DNA of 64,000 nucleotides from Schistocephalus solidus. Taxonomy: Eukaryota > Platyhelminthes > Cestoda > Diphyllobothriidea > Diphyllobothriidae. The DNA lies in the NCBI GenBank assembly GCA_017591395.1, contig WEDG01000214.1, positions 248,001 to 312,000 of the forward strand. The letters run 5' to 3'. The translations under genes and the position numbers were made by a program. Shown here one piece after another: positions 32,352-41,925 of the stretch. Each line of letters starts with the position of its first letter. Positions within the stretch are counted from its first letter, which is position 1. The notes under the pieces were generated by a model that saw nothing but the letters and a program-made list of their open reading frames with translations, was not told the DNA's origin and searched no databases.

Positions 32352-33182
32352 TCAATCTCGCCTCCGGGCGAGAACATAGTCCAGCAGCTGCCAGCGCCGC
32401 GACCGAGGGTGCCTCCACGTGGCCTTCTCTCGCATCGGATGGCGGAAGAAGGGGTTGGTCTGCAGGAGACGGTGCTCCACACACGTTTGCAGAAGAAGGA
32501 GGCCGTTATCGATACAGCTACCGAGACCGTGGGGACCCAGCACTCCATGCCAGGCAGAGTGGTCCATCCCGACGCGGGCGTTGAAGTCACCAAGGAAAAT
32601 AAACTTGTCCAACTTCGGCACAGTCGCCAGAAGGGCGTGCAGGTCCTCGTAGAATTTGTCATTCGCCGCATCAGAGCCCGTCATCGGGGGAGCGTAGGTG
32701 CTGATAATGGTGGCGAACTGATCTCCTCGAAGAGGCAGGCGGAGGCTTATCAGGCGGTCATTGATACCCTGCGACAGACAGGGCAGACGTCCCACGATGT
32801 CGTTCCGGATGGCAAAGGCAACACCAGCGTCGCGTCGCTCTGCCTTTGGCCGGCCGCTCCAGAAGAAGGTGTAGCCGGCACCCACCTCCTTTAGCTGACC
32901 GTGCTCAGAGAATTGGGTCTCGCTGAGAGCAGCAATGTCCACCTTGTAGCGTGCCAGTTCCCGAGCGACTAGCACCGTCCTCTGTTCCGGTCGGTTGCTC
33001 CTAGGATTGTCTAAAAGGGAACGAACATTCCAGGCTGCGGGTGTGAGTGGACTCACCCGAGCAGCCTGGTGGGTATGGCGAGGGGGATGGGGACGGGGTA
33101 TTGTTGTTTGTTTGAGTTTTACGACAACGTATTTTGTGATCTGCGAGCCGTGGCCGGCTGCAGAAGACGTGATAACCAGCAT
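32352..33182 (-). pseudogene. AP-endonuclease domain of RTE copy C, 276 codons open
   Basis: Complete APE-type endonuclease reading. It has [16 protein letters not shown] (first strand with the metal-ligand Asn), [14 protein letters not shown] (catalytic Glu), [30 protein letters not shown] (catalytic Tyr region), [12 protein letters not shown] (Asp and Asn of the GDFN motif) and [11 protein letters not shown], near the SDH end, which is shifted. Automatic annotation often labels this family craniofacial development protein 2-like. It is LINE-derived. The domain itself is intact, which is unusual among the elements in this window. Confidence 0.9.
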
Positions 33183-33204
33183 TTGTTTAGGGCACCTTTT
33201 CTAA

Positions 33205-33655
33205 CCCCTTCCACCACGAGAAGGCAAGTAGTACTGTCCATAAATAGGACTGCTGGGACATCCCAAACGGCTACATAACTATGGGTCACTGTTTTTTTTT
33301 TAAGTGGAAGAGCGACCCGTGTTAACCTTAGCCGCCCAAAGGATTGCCGTCACACTCGCGTTATGACTTTTGAGATGGGGGGGGGGGGAGGTGGTGGGAA
33401 GTTCGGTAGTCAGAAATACCGCGTGTGGAGATACACACAACACCGGAAACCGTCGACTGGTTTAGACCGCCGGTCGTGACGATTGCCCGGGGTGTGGCCG
33501 CTGGGAAGAACCCAACTTCGAGGAGCCACAGGTGAGGGTTGGGCACCAGTTAGAGGCGGCCACAGGAGCATTCACCAACTGTTCGAGACAAATGGAGCGA
33601 CCAACTTCTATCTGCGTGGTGCTACCCCTAACTAGTACCCCTACACCCCACTCCA
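33205..33655 (-). other. 5' UTR of RTE copy C
   Basis: Non-coding segment before the endonuclease. It is conserved in the plus-strand copy at 39,890-40,380, including the chance-open peptide [18 protein letters not shown] and a poly-G/poly-C run (33,378-33,388 and 40,160-40,171). It probably holds the internal promoter of the element. Confidence 0.7.
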
Positions 33656-33659
33656 CATC

Positions 33660-33802
33660 CAGTACAACGGATCAAATTATCCAGTCAGTTGGCAACACTC
33701 GAAGCCACAACATTTATTGCGTCGTTATTATTTTATATCACGTCAGATTTACTATAGTGAAGAATGTGCTGAGATGTCGCGGGGACGCATTCCTAGTAGC
33801 GG

Positions 33803-33837
<35 letters not shown>

Positions 33838-34080
33838 GCCTCTCACGCGCACTAATCAACTGTCCGAGTCTCAACCATTTGGTGGTCTATCCTGGGGGTA
33901 CTGTGACAGTCCGTTTCCACGCGCGCCACTTAGCCCGTCGCTCCTGGTTGAGGCAGTCGGCTCACGCAATGACCGGCGCAGACGCTGACTCACGCCGTCC
34001 GTCTTACGCTACTACAGGGACCGCTCAACCCTTGGCATTAGCTGGAAACCAATCAACGTGCGTCGTTTAACTGACTGCCA
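33660..34080 (+). repeat. SINE-like unit with CT microsatellite at the 5' side of RTE copy C
   Basis: Begins with the spacer of the A/B family (CAGTCAGTTGGCAACACTCG, then TCACGTCAGATTTACTATAG). It contains a (CT)n tract at 33,802-33,838 and continues with a degenerate unit. Together with 28,560-29,650 this means copy C is flanked on both sides by the same repeat family. Confidence 0.65.
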
Positions 34081-34089
34081 GGAGGCACC

Positions 34090-34790
34090 AAATGGCGCCC
34101 TGAGTCAAGTAATTTCGATAGCAGGCAGGCACAGCAACTGGCCGGAAGGGACAGCTAGCGCTCACTGTTTACAGGGCCTCTTGTAAATTTTTGTCTCAGT
34201 AGAAGCTCTTCCTACCTCATTTGTCTTCCCTAACTTTTGATTTGGGAAACCTTCGTGTTGTCCGTCTTAAAACTTCGACAGACGCACTAGCTGCTGCGGT
34301 GCGAAGCCAAAACTTAGGCTGCCTACAAGCCGCCCATGTACGGCAACGGTTTTCGTGATCGCGCTATCTCTGCGCGGTCAGATTAACGCGAGTCGTGAGC
34401 CAGCCTGACTCTTCGCTTATTCCAACACATCATCAGCGCAAACTATTGTGGGGCAGACGAGATCCAATGGTCTGTTTACGGTGGCCCCGCCTGCACGTTT
34501 GGGTGGCATAATTTGATAATTAAATATACTTTTTTAGCCTGTCTGATTCACAATTCTAGCTAATAAAAAGTGAGCTAACCGATTTGCAATAAAGAAGTTA
34601 GATACAGCGATGTAAACATTGCTAATTCGTCTCATTTCTTTATTTATTATTTCAAAGCTTTGGTCCGTTCGTTAGCGTCAGTTTGCGAGTGATTAGTAAT
34701 CCTTCTTAAATTTCTGCCCCCTTCATGAGATAGGTCACGTACTGTAAGTCTTCGCTACCCGTGTTGCTGGTGGTGAACGAGGTACACGGT
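34090..34790. other. no gene recognised
   Basis: Spacer between repeat blocks, with no supported features. Confidence 0.5.
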
Positions 34791-34804
34791 ATATATATAT
34801 ATAT
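34790..34804. repeat. (TA)n microsatellite
   Basis: Pure AT dinucleotide run directly before the SINE array. It corresponds to the 3' simple tail of the minus-strand SINE. A second run is at 35,673-35,688, on the other side of the array. Confidence 0.9.
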
Positions 34805-35688
34805 GATAAGATGGAACCGACAAAGACAAGGGAGACCGGAATGGCCATTTCTGGCTTATTAGCCGTCATCAGCCAGTCATACCCAATCCCAGGTGTGGAT
34901 CACCCGAGATTCGAACCCGCGACCTTTGGTCATTGAGTGTAACACTCTACCATTGAGCCATGGGCCTGTTGCTTTGTCGGTTGCGATCGGGAATATGGAC
35001 TATGAAAGTGTGGTGTTCACCGATCTGGTTAAGGAACACTTATGTTCCGCTGTGCCTTGGAGCTCACTTTAGAGCCCTCGCGGGCAGTCGCATAGCGACT
35101 TGAGATATATTTTGATAAGATGGAACCGACAAAGACAAGGGAGACCGGAATGGCCATTTCTGGCTTATCAGCCAGTCATACCCAATTCCAGGTGTGGATC
35201 ACCCGAGATTCGAGCCCGCGAACGTTGGCCATTGAGTGTAACAATCTACCATTGAGCCACGGGCCCGTCGTTTTGTCGGTTGCGATCGGGAATATGGACT
35301 ATAAAATTTTTGTGTTCAACGATCTGGTTAAGGTACACTTATGTTTCGTTGTGCCTTGGAGCTCACTTTAGAGCCCTCGTGGGCAGTCGCATTGTAACTT
35401 GAGATATATATTGATAAGATGGAACCGACAAAGACAAGGGAGACCGGAATTGCCATTTCTGGCTTATTAGCCATAATCAGCCAGACATACCCAATCCCAA
35501 GTGTGGTACACCTGGGATTCAAACCCGCGACCTTTGGTATTTGAGTCGAGCCACGGGCTCGTTGTTTTGTCGGTTGTGATCGGGAATATGATGATACTGT
35601 GGGGCTCACCGATCTGCTTAAGGAACATGTATGTTCCGTTGTGCCCTGGAGCTCAGACTGGAGCCCACTATCATATATATATATATAT
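34805..35688 (-). mobile_element. tRNA-derived SINE, three tandem copies
   Basis: Units start at 34,805, 35,114 and 35,413, each about 300 bp. On the minus strand each has a tRNA-like segment with an A box TGGCTCAATGG (complement of 34,950-34,960; 35,249-35,259) and a B box GGTTCGAATCT (complement of 34,907-34,917) or GGCTCGAATCT (complement of 35,206-35,216). Unit 3 has a damaged A box. Downstream on the minus strand is a shared tRNA-unrelated body (complement of ACCGACAAAGACAAGGGAG) ending in TATATA. Upstream of the tRNA part, each unit also repeats a block around GGAGCTCACTTTAGAGCCC. A diverged single copy is at 49,367-49,665. These are not functional tRNA genes. Confidence 0.8.
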
Positions 35689-35689
35689 C

Positions 35690-35979
35690 CATTCATTAAG
35701 GCATGGCCTCCCACCTCCATGGCACGCCTCGGCCTTGTTATACACCACTGTCGTCGGAGACAACAATACTATGAATCCCTCATTTTGATGTTTTCCTTGG
35801 TTTAGTGATTACCACGCTTAATTTACAAATACTACTTAAGCAGCTTTCAAGTTTCGAACATATATAACACTTTTTGATCAGAAAATGTGTAAGAATGACT
35901 TATATGGCCCCCCAACTGGGACACGATAAGAGGAACCGCCCGAAGTAGAGGTGTGTTTGCACGAAATTCCTAGGAAAAT
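35690..35979. other. no gene recognised
   Basis: Short spacer between the SINE array and a CCCTAA-type repeat. I see nothing identifiable. Confidence 0.5.
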
Positions 35980-36215
35980 AGGGTCATGTTTATGGTTAGG
36001 TGTAAGGTTACGTTTAAGGCTAGGTAGAGGCTAGTATTGAGGTATGTCAGGGTTATTGTTAACCTTAGGGTTAAGATAAAGATTAGGGCCACGGTTTAGG
36101 ACTGTGTTAGGGCTACTTCTAGAGTTATTACGCGATTACATTTACTCTTCCTGGAATTATGCGCTGAATCACCTTTATTACTTGGGCGGGGCGTTCCTAT
36201 CCCGTGTCCTTCTTA
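35980..36215 (-). repeat. CCCTAA-rich dispersed repeat, copy 3 (inverted)
   Basis: On the minus strand it reads as a run of imperfect CCCTAAC, CCTTAAAC and CCCTGAC words, preceded by GGACACGGGATAGGAACGCC. The same CCTATTCCCGTGTCC-type end borders the copy at 58,440. Confidence 0.6.
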
Positions 36216-36276
36216 GGGGGTCATATAAGTAATCCTTACCACAAAGAGCAGTTCAGAAGGTGCAGTGTGCGGTAAA

Positions 36277-36735
36277 GCGTCTCGAACAGTAGTACTAACA
36301 CACGGACTCCGCGAGCGCTTTCCCCCTTGCTGCGGCCATTTTTTCCTGAGTTCGGGTACCTGGATCAATTGCTAGACGGATTCACCAAGTAATTAGTTGT
36401 GCCATTTAACCTGCTTGTTTTTCAACCCACCTCCCACCAGTGCCAGTTCGCCGTTACGATCGAGTATGACCATGAACCGTGTGTGTATGTCCGCGCCCTT
36501 CGAAAGGGTCAGCAACCAAACCTAGTCGCTCGTTGCCTGTTATAAGGCGTCAAAACTCCCCCTGGTTTTCGGTTCGCAACATTCTAAAAGTCCTTCATGT
36601 GTCATCGCCCGATCCCACCCTACTTACCAGTCGTACTAATCCACGCTTAACTGTCGATTTTACTGACGCCCGTAGAGAGAAGGAGCTCGATGAACTAAAG
36701 ATTCCACTCTTTAGTGATCACGTGGTATTTCAATG
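36277..36735 (+). other. possible terminal coding exons of an unknown gene
   Basis: Upstream of a consensus GT at 36,389 an open frame ends ALSPLLRPFFPEFGYLDQLL(DGFT). A pyrimidine-rich AG at 36,440 would close a 52-nt intron, a size usual for this genome. Beyond it, one frame reads FAVTIEYDHEPCVYVRALRK and another, from 36,600, reads NPRLTVDFTDARREKELDEL and ends FSDHVVFQ-stop at 36,735. AATAAA follows at 36,765. No single splice solution joins all frames and I recognise no family, so this is weak. Confidence 0.2.
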
Positions 36736-36764
36736 AACTCGAAACATAAACTAGTATTAAGATT

Positions 36765-36770
36765 AATAAA
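36765..36770 (+). terminator. possible poly(A) signal
   Basis: AATAAA lies 30 bases after the stop of the candidate exon at 36,735. In this AT-rich stretch (36,740-37,020) it may be chance. Confidence 0.25.
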
Positions 36771-37029
36771 CATCAACCTATATAAAATTGAACAAGGACA
36801 ATGTTGGAGAATACACAGAAAAATAAATCACTGAAAAAAAAAATATAACAAAGTGATCATCCTACGTCTACTGAGTAATTATTTAAAACATACTAAAAAA
36901 CACTTTTAAGTGCTTAATCATTTTCTTCGGGAGAACGAACATAACACACAGCTCGTGTGCCCTCTAGCTCAATTTCGGCAACAAAATTTCCACTTTTTCG
37001 CCATCGCAGGACCTAGTAACTATTTCTCG

Positions 37030-38935
37030 AATCGTACTTGAAGGAATGACAACCGTTGGCATCGGACGCGACTTATGTCAAGGCTGGACTCTAACGAGCA
37101 ACAGAACTGGCAGGATTGTTGAAATGTATTGAAAACCTTTTGGCGGGATCTAGGATGGTGTAGCACTACACATTTTCTTATACACGATACTTTTGTTACC
37201 GCAAACAAGATTTTTATCGCTAGTATACCTTTATAGTACAATTGCCTCGTTTCATATTAAAATTGTTTGTGCAGGCGAGACAGCACATCTAAAGATCCTG
37301 TTCAGCTATTTACCACTGGAAACTCTCCAGGCGGGTCACACTAATCGGTCTCTGCCTTCCTCAACGTCTTCGGCCGCTACAAGACGAAGTTGAAAGGGGT
37401 CAAACGTCGGCAAACGCGCGTTTTGCATTACTCATCGTCATAGGGCAGTGATAGGTGAAAAGAAAACACTGACAAGAACGTTGACGCAGCGGGCGTCCGG
37501 ACCGGCCAAACAAAGGGGAGGAATTTTGACCTAGTCCCCAGGTCAGGAGGCAAAATAAGTGCCGGCGGAATTTGTTTGTGTTTCGTCGCTGTGACGTGAA
37601 CAAGTGGGATGTGTAGGATTATTGAGTGCAAGGTGTGGGGTTCAGCTGAGGGGGCAGTTCCACGACAGTTTCTCGCGCTGTACACCGCGGGCCACACAGC
37701 AGGGTGCGTGGAGAGACGGTGACCGACGCGTGAATCAGCTTATACCGACAGTATATTTTCGTTGCATCTACTGTGCTGTCTCCTATCCCTCCCCCTCTCT
37801 CTCTCTCTCGCTCTCTCCCTCTCTCTTGTCTATCTATCTAAATACCGTGCGCCAGTCGGCTGTTCGAGACGCTCAACCAACTGAAGCTGAGCGCGGACTC
37901 AGTGACTGACAGGGTTAGTTAAGCAACCCCTCCACGCCTACCACACACGGCCCGGTCCCCCAGCAAAAACACCAGGTGTTTACAGAGCAGCGGCTGACTA
38001 CTTGGTTTTCACATATGTTTGTGCAATAAATGCCACACTGAAAAGAAACCAAATTACACGCTTCCTACTTACATGACAGCCGTCGATTCCGTGCGTGTGG
38101 AGGGTGATGTGGGAGGGTTGGTCTCCATCCTTTGACAATTCTTCTGTAGTAAGCGGGCTGCGAAGACCATATCGATGGTTTCACGACTCCTATGAATTCC
38201 ACACTGGCCTTCTGGGAGAAGTCCCTGCTCCAGATACGTGTTCAGACGGTTGAGGAGGATGCGAGCGAACATTTCTCTGCGACTTTGAGTAGTGACTTTA
38301 ACATATTTATCGGTTTCCTGACCATTTGCTTAGGCTAACGATCTTCGAGCCTTTGAAGGCCTGAGTAAGTAATCCTTTTTGCCACATTTCATGGGATTTT
38401 GAGTTTAAGTTGCCCAGCTGCAGAGAGCGTCGTACTTGCAGAGTTCGACCGAGATTGCCTATAATTCCGGTGCTTTCCCCTAGATATCCTGTGTACTATC
38501 TCGATTATTTTTGGAAGTGAAGGGCAGAGGTACGGATCGCTGTTACTTTCAACCCTGGGAAGTATGTTGATGACGGAGCTTGTGGACGGTCGATTGAGGA
38601 CTCCTCTGAACTACGTGGCCCAACGTTCGAGAAGTTCCGGTTTCTCCGTACGATGTGGTGGCACGTCGTAGCTGAGCGATGGTGATGTTCCTTCTCCCCT
38701 GGGGCCGTAGACCGTCTCAATTGATACTAAGAAATTTTTCGTTTCATTGCGGTCTGTGTATCTCTAGATTTCGGCCTTCTGATCCATTCATGCCTCCTCC
38801 ATCTCCCACAGAGGTTGTAGCACGTCAGTTCTTGAACGACTAGTGCCGTTTTCCGTTCCAGCCGGTTGCTCCTCGGATTGTCTAAAAGGGATAAACCTTC
38901 CAAGCAGCCACTCCAGGCCGTCACGGCCGCGCGTG
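37030..38935. repeat. left arm of a large inverted repeat
   Basis: Pairs with 41,230-43,165 on the opposite strand. Coordinate sums are constant: 80,047 for 38,069-38,817 against 41,230-41,978, and 79,985 for 37,193-37,603 against 42,382-42,792. The inner part (38,069 to about 38,935) is a minus-strand RTE LINE fragment (LWEMEEAWM-like linker, RT fingers, FARILLNRLNTYLEQGLLPE). The outer part (37,030-38,060) is non-LINE sequence with a CT tract (37,791-37,828). A 67-codon reading at 38,069-38,272 is identical in the other arm. The LINE part has an internal deletion joining the endonuclease start (38,820-38,935) to the linker. Confidence 0.85.
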
Positions 38936-39255
38936 CGCCACTTGAATGTGTCGTCCATCGGCGGATGAAACATAAACGCAGAAGGAGAAGATTCGTTCGC
39001 TGGAATATGTGTATTGCAGTGAAATTCTGCTGTGATGCTCTTATTAAGTACGAGAAAGCTGTAAGAGTTAAAACCAATAGCATACCACCAGACTGCCACA
39101 ATAATCTTTTCCAGATGCAACTTCGGTTTCGGAAAATGTTTGGATGCTTCTTCACGATCGAGCTACTGCCCTGATCGCTTACACTTATAACACAGGCTCC
39201 AATTTTTGACACACTCCGCTATTCATTCAAGAAATGGATTATTAACGTCTCTCCT

Positions 39256-39303
39256 AGAGAAGAGAGAGAGAGAGAGAGAGAAGAGAGAGAGGCGAGAGAG
39301 AGA
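39256..39303. repeat. (GA)n microsatellite in the loop between the arms
   Basis: Imperfect GA repeat in the unique spacer (38,940-39,890) of the inverted repeat. No gene is seen in the rest of that spacer. Confidence 0.9.
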
Positions 39304-39889
39304 ACTTCTGAAACCCCCTTCGGACTGTCTGACCAACATTTATTAAAGAATGCACGTCTATAATAAAACGTGAAAATTTTGTTAAAAACTGTGAAAATAG
39401 CAGTTAATTACCATTTTTAAAAAGGAGTCGAAAAGAACGGCTAATATTTTCCAAACAATCGAATAACACCACGAACCGCAATGGGAGATCAGGTTTGTGA
39501 AACTCTGACCTCGGGGGACTTGAGAATGCAGGCTTAAGAGTGTTAAATTCTCACTCATTGTGAAAAACATTTAACCTCTGATTTCTAACATAAGTTAATG
39601 AAAAAGGCTCCTGCAGTCTGACCCAGTCGGCCGCGACTTACCTAGTCGCTAACTGCCAGCGAAGATGGTGGCAAATCTGACGGCAGAAACGATAGCCACA
39701 CCGTTAAGCCAACTTGGTCTTCTGCTCACAGAAGCTGTTCAGCTACTCCGACCTCAGATGAACTCCTCACCTTGCACCTATGATTCTACAGATTCCTCCA
39801 CGCATCTTACCGCTTCGTGTCACACACGTCCATTCGACCATCTTAATCCAACGATGACCACCACATGCTCCACGGAAGTGTATTGCTGG

Positions 39890-41925
39890 GGGCAGGGGGT
39901 GTAGAGGGTACTAGTTAGGGGTAGTACCACACAGAGAGCATTTGGTCGCTCCATTTGTCTCGTACAGGCGGAGAATGCTCCTGTGGCCACCTCTTACTGG
40001 TATCCGAATCTCCCCTGTGGCTCCTCGAAGTTGGGTTCTTCCCAGCGGCCACACCCCGGGCAATCGTCACGACCGGCGGTCTAAACCAGTTGACAGTTTC
40101 CGGTGTTGTGTGTACCTCCACACCCGGTATTTCTGACAACCGAACTTCCCACCACCTCCCCCCCCCCCCCATCTCAAAAGTCATAACGCGAGTGCGACGG
40201 CAATCCTTTGGGCGGCTAAGGTTAACACGGGTCGCTCTCCCACTGAAAAAAAACAGTGACCCATAGTTATGTAGCCGTTTGGGATGTCCCAGCAGTCCTA
40301 CTTATGGACAGTACTACTTGCCTCCTCGCGGTGGAAGGGGCTAGAAAAGGTGCCCTAAACAAATGCTGGGTATCACGTCTTCTGCAGGCGCCCACCCCCC
40401 CGCACAGAAACAACAATATCCCCCGTCCCCATCCATCGTGCCATACTCTACGGGCTGCTCGGGTGAATCCGCGCTCACTAGCAGCCTGGAATGTTCGTTC
40501 CCTTTTAGACCATCCGATGAGTACCCGGTCGGAACGAAGGACAGGGCTTGTCGCTCAAGAACATAAACTATGAGGGCCTGAGCACCCTCCCTGCGACTGT
40601 GCTGAATGTGGACAAGGTGGTTATTCTTTGGGACTTTAATTCCCCAATCGGAACGGACAGCGCTACCTGGGACGGAGCGCTGGCAGCTGCAAATACAACG
40701 GCCCCCTCCTTCTGAGAACCTGCGCCAAATCGGCTTCTCTTTGCCAACACGGGAGGAAACCTGGATGCACTCCCAATCACGGTGCTGGCATCTGCTGGAC
40801 TGCGTTCTCATCCGGAGACGAGACCGACACTCTATGCTGGACGGATGAACGCCTCGTCATCTCTAGGAGGAGACTTTGCTGAGATCTCACAGGCGGCCAC
40901 AAGGTAATCGACCAACACGGAAGTTACCGATCCCTCTGTTGAACTTGTCTGCTTACAGCTTCGATTTCAGCAGTCAACTGGTCCAGTGACTGGGAGAGCT
41001 ACTGGTCCCGGACGGCGACAACACCGCAGAGACACAATGACACCAGTTGCAGAAAGTCATTCATTCCACCGCCATTTGCGTCTATGGTCGTGCACGTCAT
41101 CAGCAGCAGAACTAGTTTGACGACAACATTGCATAAATCAGTAACCTGCTCGTCGAGAAGAATAGGCTGCACAACTGCCGAATCGACGCAAACGAAGCAG
41201 CTTTCTCCAGAAGTTGCCACATGGTGCAGCAACCTCTGTGGGAGATGGAGGAGGCATGAATGGATCAGAAGGCCGAAAAATCTAGGGATACGCAGACCGC
41301 AATGAAACGAAAAATTTCTTAGTATCAATTGAGACGGTCTACGGCCCCAGAGGAGAAGGAACATCACCATCGCTCAGCTACGACGCGCCACCACATCGTA
41401 CGGAGAAACCGGAACTTCTCGAACGTTGGGCCACGTAGTTCAGAGGAGTCCTCAATCGACCGTCCACAAGCTCCGTAATCAACATACTTCCCGGGGTTGA
41501 AACGAACAGCGATCTGTACCTCCGCCCTTCACTTCCAAATCATCGAGACAGTACACCGGATATCTAGGGGAAAGCACCGGAATTAGACACAATCCCGGCC
41601 GAACTCTGCAAGTACGACGCTCTCTGCTGCTGGATAACTTAACCTCAAAATCCCATGAAATGTGGCAAAAAGGATTACTTACTCAGGCCTTCAAAGGCTC
41701 GAAGATCGTTAGCCTAAGCAAATGGTCAGGAAACCGATAAATATGTCAAAGTCACTACGCAAAGTCGCAGAGAAATGTTCGCTCGCATCCTCCTCAACCG
41801 TCTGAACACGTATCTGGAGCAGGGACTTCTCCCAGAAGGCCAGTGTGGAATTCATAGGAGTCGTGAAACCATCGATATGGTCTTCGCAGCCCGCTTACTA
41901 CAGAAGAATTGTCAAAGGATGGAGA
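39890..41925 (+). mobile_element. RTE LINE copy D, 3'-truncated, plus strand
   Basis: Starts with the same 5' UTR as copy C (39,890-40,380). It runs into the endonuclease N-terminus ([20 protein letters not shown] at about 40,480-40,540), then jumps to a later endonuclease segment (VVILWDFNSPIGTDSATWDG, with GDFN changed to WDFN). The linker (GYADRNETKNFLVSIETVYG, about 41,290) and RT fingers with FARILLNRLNTYLEQGLLPE (41,775-41,850) follow. LINE similarity stops near 41,925, before the catalytic palm, and non-LINE sequence of the inverted-repeat arm follows. Confidence 0.85.

Larger units (their letters stand above)
29650..33655 (-). mobile_element. RTE LINE copy C, almost full length (5' UTR, APE, RT, C2H2)
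   Basis: The most complete RTE copy, about 4 kb. Domains in order on the minus strand are: 5' UTR (33,655-33,205), AP-endonuclease (33,182-32,352), linker (32,201-31,671), RT (31,631-30,783) with a large internal deletion, the conserved post-RT block (30,835-30,620), a first finger-like motif near 30,500 and four C2H2 fingers (30,260-29,742). A GATGATGATG-type simple repeat at about 29,668-29,690 marks the 3' end. Simple-repeat 3' tails are common in RTE LINEs. Frameshifts separate several blocks. The 5' UTR is shared with the plus-strand copy at 39,890. Confidence 0.9.

Noticed and set aside
32244..32894. 216-codon plus-strand ORF
   Set aside because: It is antisense to the RTE endonuclease of copy C, whose motifs are clear on the minus strand. 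Its own product shows no family features.
34890..34970. tRNA gene on the minus strand
   Set aside because: A and B boxes are present, but the segment repeats with a fixed non-tRNA body and a TATATA tail in three copies. That identifies it as SINE; acceptor stems pair poorly.
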